16,700 nucleotides of DNA from positions 1-16,700 of the forward strand of contig SFNM01000038.1 in NCBI GenBank assembly GCA_004552725.1, written 5' to 3'. The notes under the pieces were generated by a model. It saw nothing but the letters and a program-made list of their open reading frames with translations. It made no database searches and was not told where the DNA came from. Positions 8,750 through 16,476 of the stretch are shown one piece after another. Source of the stretch: Bacteroidales bacterium. GTDB taxonomy: Bacteria; Bacteroidota; Bacteroidia; Bacteroidales; Muribaculaceae. How positions within the stretch are numbered: position 1 is the first letter of the stretch; each line of letters begins with the position of its first letter. Both the position numbers and the translations under genes were made by a program.

Positions 8750-9826
8750 ATGAAACGCATCGCTATTATAGCCCTCGCATTGACCTCAGCCATCGTTGCT
8801 GCAGCTCAAACCACCCGACAATTCACCGCCTCACGCGCCAATGAATATGCTTTAGTGTATTCGTTGCCACTTACCGCTGTAGATATCACCATCGAAACCG
8901 AGCACTGCCATCGCGTACCCGGAGAGTTTCACAACTATGCCCGCCGACACTTAGCCATCAACAATGCCATCACCGAAGAAGCCACCTCGGTGAACGTGCG
9001 CTCCATAACCATTGCCACCCGCGGCATCGCTAACACCTCCAACCAATGGCAAGTGCAGTTCAAATCCGGGGCTGCCGTGACAATGTTGCTCACCGCCGAC
9101 GGCCGTCCTCTCACCATCAACACCGACCAACCGGCCATCGCTGCTACCCCATTGCTTCCATCCGCTCAAGAGGCGGCTCCAACTCCACTTCAAACTGATG
9201 CCGCTCGCCAAGCGATGACTCAAGACATGGTGCGTTCTTCATCCGTATCCAAGCGTGCCGAATTGGCTGCGCAACGCATCTTTGAATTGCGAGATATGCG
9301 GTCCGACCTGCTTTCCGGTCAGAGCGACAACCCACCAGCCGACGGCCAAGCCATGCAATTAGTGCTCGACAACCTCGCTCAGCAAGAAGCAGCCCTTACA
9401 GCCATGTTTGCCGGCACCGAGCAACGCTATACCAACGTGCGTACCATCACTTTCACACCCGACTCTGATGAAATCGACCACCAAGTGATTGCCCGCATCT
9501 CGCCATTCGATGGCATTCTCGATGCAGACAACTTAGCCGGCGCACCGCTCACTCTCTCGCTCGAAATTCTTGAGACCGGCACCCTTCCCGTCAACGAAAA
9601 AGGAGAAGTCAAACGCTTCCCCAATAATGGTGTGGCATACGTAATTCCCGGCACCGCTCGCATCAGCGTGAAATACGAAGGTCGTACCATTGCCCAAGCC
9701 GACGTAACACTCGCTCAACTCGGTTGCGTGTTCGGCATCGATCCCGCACTATTCACAGACAAGAAAGCACCTGCTACATTGCAATTCGACCCCACCACCG
9801 GCGCCATTGTGCAACTCGCCCAATAA
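8750..9826 (+). CDS. DUF4831 family exported protein
   Basis: This 358-residue protein begins with a signal peptide (MKRIAIIALALTSAIVAAAQ, cleaved near AAA-Q). It then shows features I associate with the Bacteroidetes DUF4831 family: EYALVYSLPLTAVDITIE, a GEFHNYARRHL stretch, a helical middle (about 165-225) and a beta-rich C-terminal half with ISPFDGILDADNLAG and VAYVIPGTARISV. No catalytic motif or lipobox is visible, so a soluble periplasmic protein is likely. It lies 18 bases after nnr and 24 bases before yicC, inside the long operon. The function is unknown; co-transcription with housekeeping genes may simply be positional. The family assignment is from memory of its conserved segments. 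Confidence 0.8.
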   Translation: MKRIAIIALALTSAIVAAAQTTRQFTASRANEYALVYSLPLTAVDITIETEHCHRVPGEFHNYARRHLAINNAITEEATSVNVRSITIATRGIANTSNQWQVQFKSGAAVTMLLTADGRPLTINTDQPAIAATPLLPSAQEAAPTPLQTDAARQAMTQDMVRSSSVSKRAELAAQRIFELRDMRSDLLSGQSDNPPADGQAMQLVLDNLAQQEAALTAMFAGTEQRYTNVRTITFTPDSDEIDHQVIARISPFDGILDADNLAGAPLTLSLEILETGTLPVNEKGEVKRFPNNGVAYVIPGTARISVKYEGRTIAQADVTLAQLGCVFGIDPALFTDKKAPATLQFDPTTGAIVQLAQ

Positions 9827-9850
9827 TCAGCAAACAAATAACTCGATAAT

Positions 9851-10729
9851 ATGCTTTTTTCAATGACCGGCTTCGGCAAAGCATCTGCCGAAGTTCAATG
9901 CAAAAAAATTACTGTTGAGATTAAGTCGCTCAACTCCAAACAAATGGACTTGTCCACGCGCGTGCCGGCCTCGTTGCGCGAACTCGAAATAGAAATGCGC
10001 AACCGCGTGTCTGCGCGCCTCGAACGCGGCAAAGTCGACCTCACCGTCTCGGTAGAATCCCTCGCCGGCGCACCGGCTCAAGTGAAATTAAACCTCGCCT
10101 CGCTCCAAGCATACAAACACCAAATCCAACAAGCATCCGCTCAATTAGGCATCCCCGAGCCCTCGGAATGGTACTCCATTTTGATGCGCTTCCCCGACGT
10201 GCTTATCACCGAAGGCAACGACGACGTTGACCAAGAAATGCGCGATGCCTTAATCGCTGCCACAGACCAGGCAGTGGAGCAACTGATGGCTCACCGTCGC
10301 GCTGAAGGCATCCGCCTCGAAGAGTTCTTTGCCCCGCGTATTGAGCAAATCGCTTCTCTACTCAAAGATATTGAGCCGTTCGAAGCCGAGCGTGTGCCTC
10401 AAATCCGTGCCCGCATCGAAGATGGGCTCTCGAAAATTCCAGCAGTCGACTACGACAAAGGTCGCTTGGAGCAAGAAATGATTTTCTACATCGAAAAACT
10501 CGATGTCAATGAAGAACGACAACGTTTGGCTCAACATTTGCGCTATTTCATCGAGACTATGGAAGGCCACCATGGCCAAGGTAAAAAACTGGGCTTCATC
10601 TCGCAAGAAATGGGACGCGAAATCAACACTCTCGGTTCGAAAAGCAATCATGCCGAGATGCAACGTATTGTAGTGAAAATGAAAGATTTGCTCGAACAAA
10701 TCAAAGAGCAAGTGCTCAATGTAATGTAA
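9851..10729 (+). CDS. yicC: YicC family protein (putative endoribonuclease)
   Basis: The 292-residue product matches the YicC/YloC family, whose members have been linked to RNA cleavage and stress phenotypes. The N-terminus has the hallmark SMTGFG (4-9) followed by VEIKSLNSKQMDLSTRVP. The middle is helical, with LERGKVDL and REAE-like charged segments. The C-terminal DUF1732 part ends with GKKLGFISQEMGREINTLGSK and a coiled segment to the end. Length and both domains are complete. In many bacteria, including Bacteroides relatives, guanylate kinase (gmk) follows yicC. Here a nonulosonic-acid type epimerase follows after 6 bases, so the usual neighbour is displaced. The ATG follows the DUF4831 stop by 24 bases. 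Confidence 0.93.
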   Translation: MLFSMTGFGKASAEVQCKKITVEIKSLNSKQMDLSTRVPASLRELEIEMRNRVSARLERGKVDLTVSVESLAGAPAQVKLNLASLQAYKHQIQQASAQLGIPEPSEWYSILMRFPDVLITEGNDDVDQEMRDALIAATDQAVEQLMAHRRAEGIRLEEFFAPRIEQIASLLKDIEPFEAERVPQIRARIEDGLSKIPAVDYDKGRLEQEMIFYIEKLDVNEERQRLAQHLRYFIETMEGHHGQGKKLGFISQEMGREINTLGSKSNHAEMQRIVVKMKDLLEQIKEQVLNVM

Positions 10730-10735
10730 TCCTTT

Positions 10736-11905
10736 ATGACTCGTAGCATCTGCATAGCCACAAGCACTCGCGCCGACTGGGGTCTTCTCAAGCCTCTGGC
10801 TTGCGCATTGCGCCAAAATCCGGCCATAAACCTGCTAATTTTGGCCACAAATATGCATTTGCTGCCTCGCTACGGACACACAATCGACGAAATCATCGCC
10901 GACGGCTTCACGGTCGACGCCACAGTCGCTATGGACGACTCTGCCGACGACTCTGCTGAAACACGAGCACAAGCCATGGCTCAATGCTTGGCCGGGACAG
11001 CCCGCGAGTTAGCCCGACTCCAACCGGATGCCATCGTGATATTGGGCGACCGCTATGAAATGTTGGCAGTGGCATCGGCCGCCACGCTGATGCGAGTGCC
11101 CATCATTCACATCGCGGGAGGTGAAATTACACTCGGCGCCTTTGATGATGCTATACGCCACGCTATCACCAAGTTAGCCTCACTCCACCTTACCGCTACC
11201 GAGCCTTACCGCCAACGCGTAATTCAGATGGGCGAAGCGCCCGACACCGTAATTTGCACCGGCGCCATAGGTGTGTGGAACGTGTTCCAACAACCCATTC
11301 CCTCGGAAGCGGAATTGCGTTGCGAGTTGCAAATCACATCATCGGACGATTTGGCCGTGGTGACTTACCACCCTGCCACCTGCGACAATACTAACCCCGC
11401 TGAACGATTCAAAGCACTTTTAGATGCGCTCGACCGCTTCCCTCAACTCCACTACATCATAACATATCCCAACAACGACCCACGGTCAATGGGCATCATC
11501 GACCTCATTGAACACTATGCCGAAGCCAACCCTCAGCGTGTCACCGCCATCAAATCGCTCGGTATGCGCCGCTACTTGGCCGCAATCTCCGCCGCAAAAG
11601 TGGTAATCGGCAACTCCTCCAGCGGGTTGGTTGAGGTACCATCAGCAGGCACGCCTACCGTCGACATCGGCATCCGCCAGCAAGGCCGTTTGGCCGGAGA
11701 GTCGGTAATTCATTGCTCCGAAACTACCGCCGACATAGCCGCTGCTATTGACCTCGCTCTCTCTCCTCAAATGCAAGCACTCGCTGCGCAGCGCATCAAC
11801 CCCTATGCGAAAGACAATACTTTGCAAATTATGGTTGATGCCGTTCTCAACTTCGTCGGCTCCCTTCCCCATAACCCAAAAAAATTCTACGATATTCCAT
11901 TGTGA
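10736..11905 (+). CDS. NeuC/LegG-like UDP- or GDP-sugar 2-epimerase (hydrolysing)
   Basis: This 389-residue cytoplasmic enzyme belongs to the hydrolysing NDP-N-acetylhexosamine 2-epimerase family (GT-B fold). These enzymes release ManNAc or the 2,4-diacetamido analogue as precursor of sialic or legionaminic acid. Visible motifs are TSTRADWGLLKPL (9-21), VILGDRYEML (101-110), HIAGGEITLGAFDDAIRHAI (125-144), VTYHPAT, and NSSSGLVEVPSAGTP near residue 290, the UDP/GDP-binding end. The tail FYDIPL resembles NeuC proteins rather than WecB. It lies 6 bases after yicC, and its TGA overlaps the next start as TGATG. The neighbouring PtmE-type gene favours a GDP-sugar (LegG-type) substrate, but NeuC activity on UDP-GlcNAc cannot be excluded. 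Confidence 0.85.
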   Translation: MTRSICIATSTRADWGLLKPLACALRQNPAINLLILATNMHLLPRYGHTIDEIIADGFTVDATVAMDDSADDSAETRAQAMAQCLAGTARELARLQPDAIVILGDRYEMLAVASAATLMRVPIIHIAGGEITLGAFDDAIRHAITKLASLHLTATEPYRQRVIQMGEAPDTVICTGAIGVWNVFQQPIPSEAELRCELQITSSDDLAVVTYHPATCDNTNPAERFKALLDALDRFPQLHYIITYPNNDPRSMGIIDLIEHYAEANPQRVTAIKSLGMRRYLAAISAAKVVIGNSSSGLVEVPSAGTPTVDIGIRQQGRLAGESVIHCSETTADIAAAIDLALSPQMQALAAQRINPYAKDNTLQIMVDAVLNFVGSLPHNPKKFYDIPL

Positions 11906-12618
11906 TGCTTACACCTCTTTATATTATCCCGGCACGCGGCGGCAGCAAAGGCATACCGCGCAAGAACATCAAACCTCTTGCCGGAAGGCCTCTCATCGAC
12001 TATGCCGTAACCCAAGCACGCGATGCCGGAAGTGACGACCGCCACATCATTCTCTCTACCGACGATGCCGAGATAGCCCAAGTGGCACGAGCCTTTTCAC
12101 ATCTTCGCGTCGACTATATGCGGCCGGCCGAATTGGCCACCGACACGGCAGGCTCGCGCGAGGTGATAATCGACGCTATGGATTATGCTGACCAACAAGG
12201 TATTACCTACGACTGTGTGGTGCTACTTCAACCCACTTCGCCACTACGCACTGCCGCCGACATTACCAATGCTTTAGCACTGTTCGAGCAACATCAGCCC
12301 GATATGGTAGTGAGCGTGGTGGAAGCCGCCTCCAATCCTTACTATAACTGCTTTGAAACCGACTCGCAATCCGGTTTTCTTCATATCAGCAAAGGAGATG
12401 GGCTCTACACTCGACGCCAAGATGCGCCAAAAGCCTGGGAATACAACGGTGCTGTATATGTAATCAACCCCAAAGCAATTCGCCAATGGCCGTTGGGCAA
12501 GTTCCCTCGCCGCATACCCATTGAAATGCCACGCAACCGCAGCATCGACCTCGATACACCTACCGATTGGCTCGTAGCCGAAGCATTAATCGCTCAACTT
12601 AACGATAATCAGTTATGA
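11905..12618 (+). CDS. NeuA/LegF-like CMP-nonulosonate cytidylyltransferase
   Basis: The 237-residue product is an acylneuraminate cytidylyltransferase, which activates sialic-type acids as CMP-sugars. The P-loop-like PARGGSKGIPRKN (9-21) is complete and followed by PLAGRPLIDY. Further marks are STDDAEIA, LLQPTSPLR, VVSVVEAASNPYYN, EYNGAVYVINP and the late IDLDTPTDW with its metal-binding acids. Length fits NeuA/LegF without a C-terminal hydrolase domain. The ATG at 11905 overlaps the previous stop (TGATG). A GTG one codon earlier is possible but less likely. It ends in an ATGA overlap with the next gene. KdsB is disfavoured by the TDTAGSREVI and DAPKAWEYNG segments typical of NeuA-type enzymes. 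Substrate (neuraminic, legionaminic or other) is not readable. Confidence 0.88.
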   Translation: MLTPLYIIPARGGSKGIPRKNIKPLAGRPLIDYAVTQARDAGSDDRHIILSTDDAEIAQVARAFSHLRVDYMRPAELATDTAGSREVIIDAMDYADQQGITYDCVVLLQPTSPLRTAADITNALALFEQHQPDMVVSVVEAASNPYYNCFETDSQSGFLHISKGDGLYTRRQDAPKAWEYNGAVYVINPKAIRQWPLGKFPRRIPIEMPRNRSIDLDTPTDWLVAEALIAQLNDNQL

Positions 12619-13670
12619 ACAAGCATATTATTCCTTCAAGCGCAACCCTTTTAGACGCGTTGGCCCAACTCAACCGCCTCAGCGGCAGCGAGATGACCTT
12701 GTTTGTGACCGACAGCGCCGGTCGCGTGGTCGGTTCGCTCACCGACGGCGATATCCGTCGCGCTCTGCTGGCCGGGCGCCAACTCACTGATACTGTGGCC
12801 GATGCAGCGTGCCGTAACTTCAAAGCCGTCGGCACAGAACGCACCGATTTAGCCACCAATATTGTGCGCGAGTGTCGAGCCAAAGGCATTTCGATGGTGC
12901 CACAACTCGACTCCGATGGCCATATTGTGGACATCATCAACCTCAGCCAAACCCGCTCACTTCTCCCCCTTAGCGCTATCCTTATGGCAGGCGGCAAAGG
13001 CGAGCGTCTGCGCCCCATGACCCTCACCACCCCCAAACCGCTTCTGCAAATCGAAGGCAAAGCCATCATCGACTACAATATTGAAGCGTTAGCGGCCGTA
13101 GGTATAGACAATATCACAGTTACGACTCGCTATTTGGCCGAACAACTATTCGACCACTTCGCCCGGCCCGTAGCAGGTGTGCAGGTGAAATGCGTGCTTG
13201 AGGATCAACCTTTAGGCACAATCGGTTCGGCCGCCTTGGCCGATATCCCCGCCGAAGGCAACACCATAGTGATGAATTCCGACCTGCTCACCACTATAAA
13301 CTTCGAAGAACTATACCTCAAACATCGTGACTCCGGTGCTGAGGCCACCATAGCCGTGATACCTTACCAAGTATCCGTGCCATACGCCATTCTCACCCTC
13401 GACAACGACCGCGTGACCGGCATTGCCGAGAAGCCGGCCTACTCATACTATGCCAATGCCGGAATTTACATCTTTAATAATAAGTTGCTCCGCGCCCTAC
13501 CCCTCGACCGACGCACCGATGCCACCGATTTGGTGGAACAAATCATCGCTCGTGACGGACATGTGGCTTACTACCCTATCAAAGGCACTTGGATCGACGT
13601 GGGCTCGCCCGTCGACTTCCGTCAAGCCGGCGAATTAATGCGGCACCATCGAAATCTAACTTCTTTATAA
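12615..13670 (+). CDS. CBS-domain sugar-1-phosphate nucleotidyltransferase (PtmE-like)
   Basis: The 351-residue protein fuses a CBS pair (about 5-115, with VVGSLTDGDIRRALL at 38-52) to an NTP_transferase domain (about 118-351). The catalytic part has LMAGGKGERLRPMT (123-136), the KPLL lysine (K141), a metal-binding NSD (D223), EKPAYSYYANAGIYIF and GTWIDVGSPVDF. The same architecture occurs in PtmE of Campylobacter, a glucosamine-1-phosphate guanylyltransferase that opens the GDP-sugar route to legionaminic acid. Together with the coupled NeuC/LegG- and NeuA/LegF-like genes this suggests a legionaminic-type pathway (inference). The ATG overlaps the preceding TGA (ATGA). obg follows after 22 bases. 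A GlcNAc- or mannose-1-phosphate nucleotidyltransferase remains possible. Confidence 0.85.
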   Translation: MNKHIIPSSATLLDALAQLNRLSGSEMTLFVTDSAGRVVGSLTDGDIRRALLAGRQLTDTVADAACRNFKAVGTERTDLATNIVRECRAKGISMVPQLDSDGHIVDIINLSQTRSLLPLSAILMAGGKGERLRPMTLTTPKPLLQIEGKAIIDYNIEALAAVGIDNITVTTRYLAEQLFDHFARPVAGVQVKCVLEDQPLGTIGSAALADIPAEGNTIVMNSDLLTTINFEELYLKHRDSGAEATIAVIPYQVSVPYAILTLDNDRVTGIAEKPAYSYYANAGIYIFNNKLLRALPLDRRTDATDLVEQIIARDGHVAYYPIKGTWIDVGSPVDFRQAGELMRHHRNLTSL

Positions 13671-13692
13671 CCGAACCTCAAACCATTTCTAT

Positions 13693-14940
13693 ATGCCCGA
13701 ATCCAATTTTATCGACTATGTAAAAATCCTTTGCCGCTCAGGCAATGGCGGCGCCGGTTCGCGCCACTTCTATCGCGCTAAATATGTGCCCAAAGGTGGA
13801 CCCGATGGCGGCGATGGCGGCCGTGGCGGACATATCATCTTACGAGGCAACTCCCACATGTGGACCCTGCTCCCTCTGAAATATCGTCGCCATATATTTG
13901 CCGGCAATGGACAAGCCGGTTCCGGCGGCCGCAGTTTCGGTTGCGATGGCGACGACGTGGTGGTAGAAGTACCTTGTGGCACTGTGGTGTTCGATGCCGA
14001 AACCGGCGAATACCTCGCTGAAGTCACTGAGCACAACCAAGAACTTAAACTTCTGCGCGGTGGCCGCGGTGGCCTTGGCAACTGGCACTTCAAAAGCCCT
14101 ACTAACCGCACCCCTCGCTACGCTCAACCCGGCGAACCGGGTGTAGAGAAGAGCATCGTATTAGAGCTCAAAGTGCTGGCCGATGTTGGTCTGGTAGGCT
14201 TCCCCAATGCCGGTAAATCAACCTTACTTTCGAGCATCTCAGCGGCTCGCCCCAAGATTGCCGACTATCCGTTCACTACGATGGAGCCCCAATTGGGTAT
14301 CGTAGCGTACCGCGATAATCGTTCGTTCGTGATGGCCGACATTCCCGGCATCATCGAAGGTGCCAGCGAAGGACGCGGACTCGGATTGCGTTTCCTCCGT
14401 CATATTGAACGAAATGCAGTGCTACTGTTCATGGTGCCTGCCGATGCCGACGACATCAACGAACAATACCACATTCTGCTCCATGAGCTCGAACAATTCA
14501 ATCCTCAATTGCTCGACAAAGCACGCGTTCTGGCCGTAACAAAATGCGATATGCTCGATGATGAACTCACAGCAGAAATCGCCAAGACACTTCCCATCGA
14601 CATCCCCACCGTGTTCATATCATCCGTTGCCCAGCAAGGTCTCACCCAACTTAAAGATTTGCTCTGGCGCGCTATTACCGACGACTCAAACCGCCTCGCC
14701 ACTATTGATATCGCTCGCCGCAACCTCGACCAAGCCCACCGCGTGGCCACTGAAGACGAGTTTATCTTTGCACATGTGCCCACCGCCGAAGAGGCTGAGG
14801 CCGAAGCCGAAGATTTGCGCAAAATCAGCGCAGAAGCGTGGGGCACAGATGTCGACTACGATGATAGCGACGATTACGACCCGTTTGAATTCGGCGATGA
14901 TGCCATCGACGAGGAAGAGGACGATCAAACATCGAATTGA
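13693..14940 (+). CDS. obg: Obg family GTPase
   Basis: Obg is an essential GTPase acting in large-subunit ribosome assembly and stress control. The 415 residues show the glycine-rich Obg fold first (about 1-160, GGPDGGDGGRGGH and LLRGGRGGLGNWHF). The G domain follows with G1 GFPNAGKST (169-177), G2 Thr in PFTTMEP, G3 DIPG (216-219), G4 TKCD (283-286, for NKxD) and G5 SSVA. The tail from about 365 is strongly acidic (runs of Glu and Asp, DYDDSDDYDPFEF) as in Bacteroidetes Obg proteins, in place of the classical TGS domain. The start ATG is 22 bases below the PtmE-like gene. The stop overlaps the prmC ATG (TGATG). Confidence 0.96.
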   Translation: MPESNFIDYVKILCRSGNGGAGSRHFYRAKYVPKGGPDGGDGGRGGHIILRGNSHMWTLLPLKYRRHIFAGNGQAGSGGRSFGCDGDDVVVEVPCGTVVFDAETGEYLAEVTEHNQELKLLRGGRGGLGNWHFKSPTNRTPRYAQPGEPGVEKSIVLELKVLADVGLVGFPNAGKSTLLSSISAARPKIADYPFTTMEPQLGIVAYRDNRSFVMADIPGIIEGASEGRGLGLRFLRHIERNAVLLFMVPADADDINEQYHILLHELEQFNPQLLDKARVLAVTKCDMLDDELTAEIAKTLPIDIPTVFISSVAQQGLTQLKDLLWRAITDDSNRLATIDIARRNLDQAHRVATEDEFIFAHVPTAEEAEAEAEDLRKISAEAWGTDVDYDDSDDYDPFEFGDDAIDEEEDDQTSN

Positions 14941-15788
14941 TGACCCTCGAGGAATGTAACAAATATCTGCTCCACTCTCTCGCGACCTCGCTCCCATTGG
15001 GCGAAGCACGTTCTACCATAAGGCTACTCTTGGAAGACGTGGCTTTCGCATCTCCCGTGGACGTTATGTGCCACGGCGACCGCCTATTGGAACCGGAAAC
15101 CGTAGTCCTTCTGCAGACTATGGCTAAGCGAATTGCTGAGGGCGAACCGCCACAATACGTTGTGGGTCGTGCTCGCTTCTGCGGTATGTATCTACAAGTT
15201 ACACCCGCCACTCTCATCCCGCGACCGGAAACCGAAGGCCTTGTCGACATCATCACCGACAGCCATCCATCAGCTCACGACTTGCATATCCTCGACATAG
15301 GTACCGGTTCAGGCTGCATCGCCATCGCCTTGGCTCGTGCTCTACCTTTCGCTCACGTTGATGCCTGCGACATCAGTGCCGATGCTCTAATAATTGCCGA
15401 AGACAACGCTCGACAACTCCACGCCACCGTCAACTTCGCTCAATGCGACATTCTGCATGAGCCTATACCAAACGAGCCAATTTACGATGTTATTGTGAGC
15501 AATCCGCCATACATTGCCCGAAGCGAAGCCGCTGACATGGAAGCGCGTGTGCTTGATTTTGAGCCTCACACAGCATTGTTCGTCGACGACAACGACCCCT
15601 TGATTTTCTACCGCGCCATCGCTCGGTATGCGCACGCAGCGCTCAAGCCCAAAGGCATGCTCTACTTCGAAATCAACCCGCTGTTCGCCAAACAGTTGGA
15701 GCAAATGCTATATAATGAAGGTTTCACCTATGTTGACATCCAACGCGACTTCTGCCAACGCCTACGATTTGTCATTGCCCGACTATGA
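14940..15788 (+). CDS. prmC: Peptide chain release factor N5-glutamine methyltransferase PrmC
   Basis: PrmC methylates the GGQ glutamine of release factors RF1 and RF2 using S-adenosylmethionine. The 282-residue protein has a helical N-terminal domain (1-90), the linker TLIPRPETE (91-99), the SAM-binding DIGTGSGCIAIALA (119-132), and the NPPY catalytic motif (188-191, SNPPYIARSEA). The late YFEIN fits the family. The ATG at 14940 overlaps the obg stop (TGATG). A TTG one codon earlier is in frame but less likely. Its stop overlaps recX (ATGA). prfA is not adjacent. A prmC-recX pairing is familiar in Bacteroidales. Confidence 0.95.
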   Translation: MTLEECNKYLLHSLATSLPLGEARSTIRLLLEDVAFASPVDVMCHGDRLLEPETVVLLQTMAKRIAEGEPPQYVVGRARFCGMYLQVTPATLIPRPETEGLVDIITDSHPSAHDLHILDIGTGSGCIAIALARALPFAHVDACDISADALIIAEDNARQLHATVNFAQCDILHEPIPNEPIYDVIVSNPPYIARSEAADMEARVLDFEPHTALFVDDNDPLIFYRAIARYAHAALKPKGMLYFEINPLFAKQLEQMLYNEGFTYVDIQRDFCQRLRFVIARL

Positions 15789-16255
15789 AAATGCCAAAAC
15801 CACTGTCAGCCGATGCCGCTTTAGACTACGCTCGCGACCTCTGCGCGCGAGCAGAATACGCTCCTTACGAAGTGCGACAACGCCTCTTCCGTCGAGGACT
15901 CCCCACAGCCGATATCGACAAAATTATCGACCGACTCATCGATGAACGATACCTCGATGAAGAACGTTTTGCACGAGCCTTCAGCCACTCCAAAGTAGAA
16001 TACGCCGGCTGGGGACGACGCAAAATCGCTGCCGCCTTGGCTCAAAAGCGCATCCCTGCCGCAATAATAACCGACGCATTAGCATCAATCGACCCCAAAA
16101 TATATATCGCTCGACTGCAAGCAGTAATAGCGGCGGCCCGACGTCGCGATCCCGAGCCAGACACATACCAAGGCCGAACGCGCATCTTCCTCCATGCAGC
16201 ATCGCGAGGCTTCGAGCCCGATATTATAGCCCGGCTTCTGAGTCAAAACTCATAA
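15785..16255 (+). CDS. recX: Regulatory protein RecX
   Basis: RecX binds RecA filaments and limits their activity in DNA repair. The 156-residue product is all-helical with the RecX three-helix repeats: ARAEYAPYEVRQRLFRRG (about 21-38), LIDERYLDEERFARAFSHSK (about 51-70), WGRRKIAAALAQKRI, and a last divergent repeat near RTRIFLHAASRGF. The length is normal for the family. The ATG overlaps the prmC stop by four bases; a second ATG two codons later (15791) is also possible. It is the last gene of the long operon. No clear terminator hairpin follows, and the next promoter lies about 55 bases downstream of the stop. Confidence 0.92.
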   Translation: MKMPKPLSADAALDYARDLCARAEYAPYEVRQRLFRRGLPTADIDKIIDRLIDERYLDEERFARAFSHSKVEYAGWGRRKIAAALAQKRIPAAIITDALASIDPKIYIARLQAVIAAARRRDPEPDTYQGRTRIFLHAASRGFEPDIIARLLSQNS

Positions 16256-16309
16256 TCTCACCTCATTTTTGACAAAATCGCTCAAAACAAGAAGAAAAAA
16301 GGCAAAAAA

Positions 16310-16341
16310 CTTGTGTATGTCAGAAAAAATTCGTTACTTTG
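16310..16341 (+). promoter_or_regulatory. Promoter of rpmB
   Basis: CTTG (16310-16313), a 20-base spacer and TTACTTTG (16334-16341) match the Bacteroidetes promoter with one mismatch in each box. The -7 box is followed by C, as in the other promoters here. Transcription would begin near 16348, leaving a leader of about 130 bases. Confidence 0.65.
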
Positions 16342-16371
16342 CACGCTGTTTTGTGGCTCATCCTTGAAAGC

Positions 16372-16439
16372 CGCTGAGAAAGATGCACTCGGCGACGATA
16401 TGAGACCTGTGATTGGTGCCACCGACACGACATTTTTTT
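16372..16439 (+). promoter_or_regulatory. Structured leader of rpmB with attenuator-like hairpin
   Basis: Hairpin 1 pairs CGCTGAG (16372-16378) with CTCGGCG (16388-16394), seven pairs with one wobble and a 9-base loop. Hairpin 2 pairs TGTG-TTGGT (16408-16411, 16413-16417) with ACCGA-CACG (16421-16429), with one bulged A and loop GCC. Three bases later come seven T (16433-16439), as in an intrinsic terminator. Such a layout could attenuate rpmB, but no known L28 leader family is recognised. Two mini-ORFs overlap it (see findings). Confidence 0.45.
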
Positions 16440-16476
16440 AAGTAAACGAAAACAAAGAAGATAAACCGTAACAGCC

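Noticed and set aside
10736..11905. WecB-type non-hydrolysing UDP-GlcNAc 2-epimerase
   Set aside because: The TRADWGLL start, the GAFDDAIRHAITK segment and coupling to a NeuA-like gene fit the hydrolysing NeuC/LegG branch better.
11905..12618. KdsB (CMP-KDO synthetase)
   Set aside because: The ARGGSKGIPRKN loop and EYNGAVYVI/IDLDTPTDW segments are those of NeuA-type enzymes.
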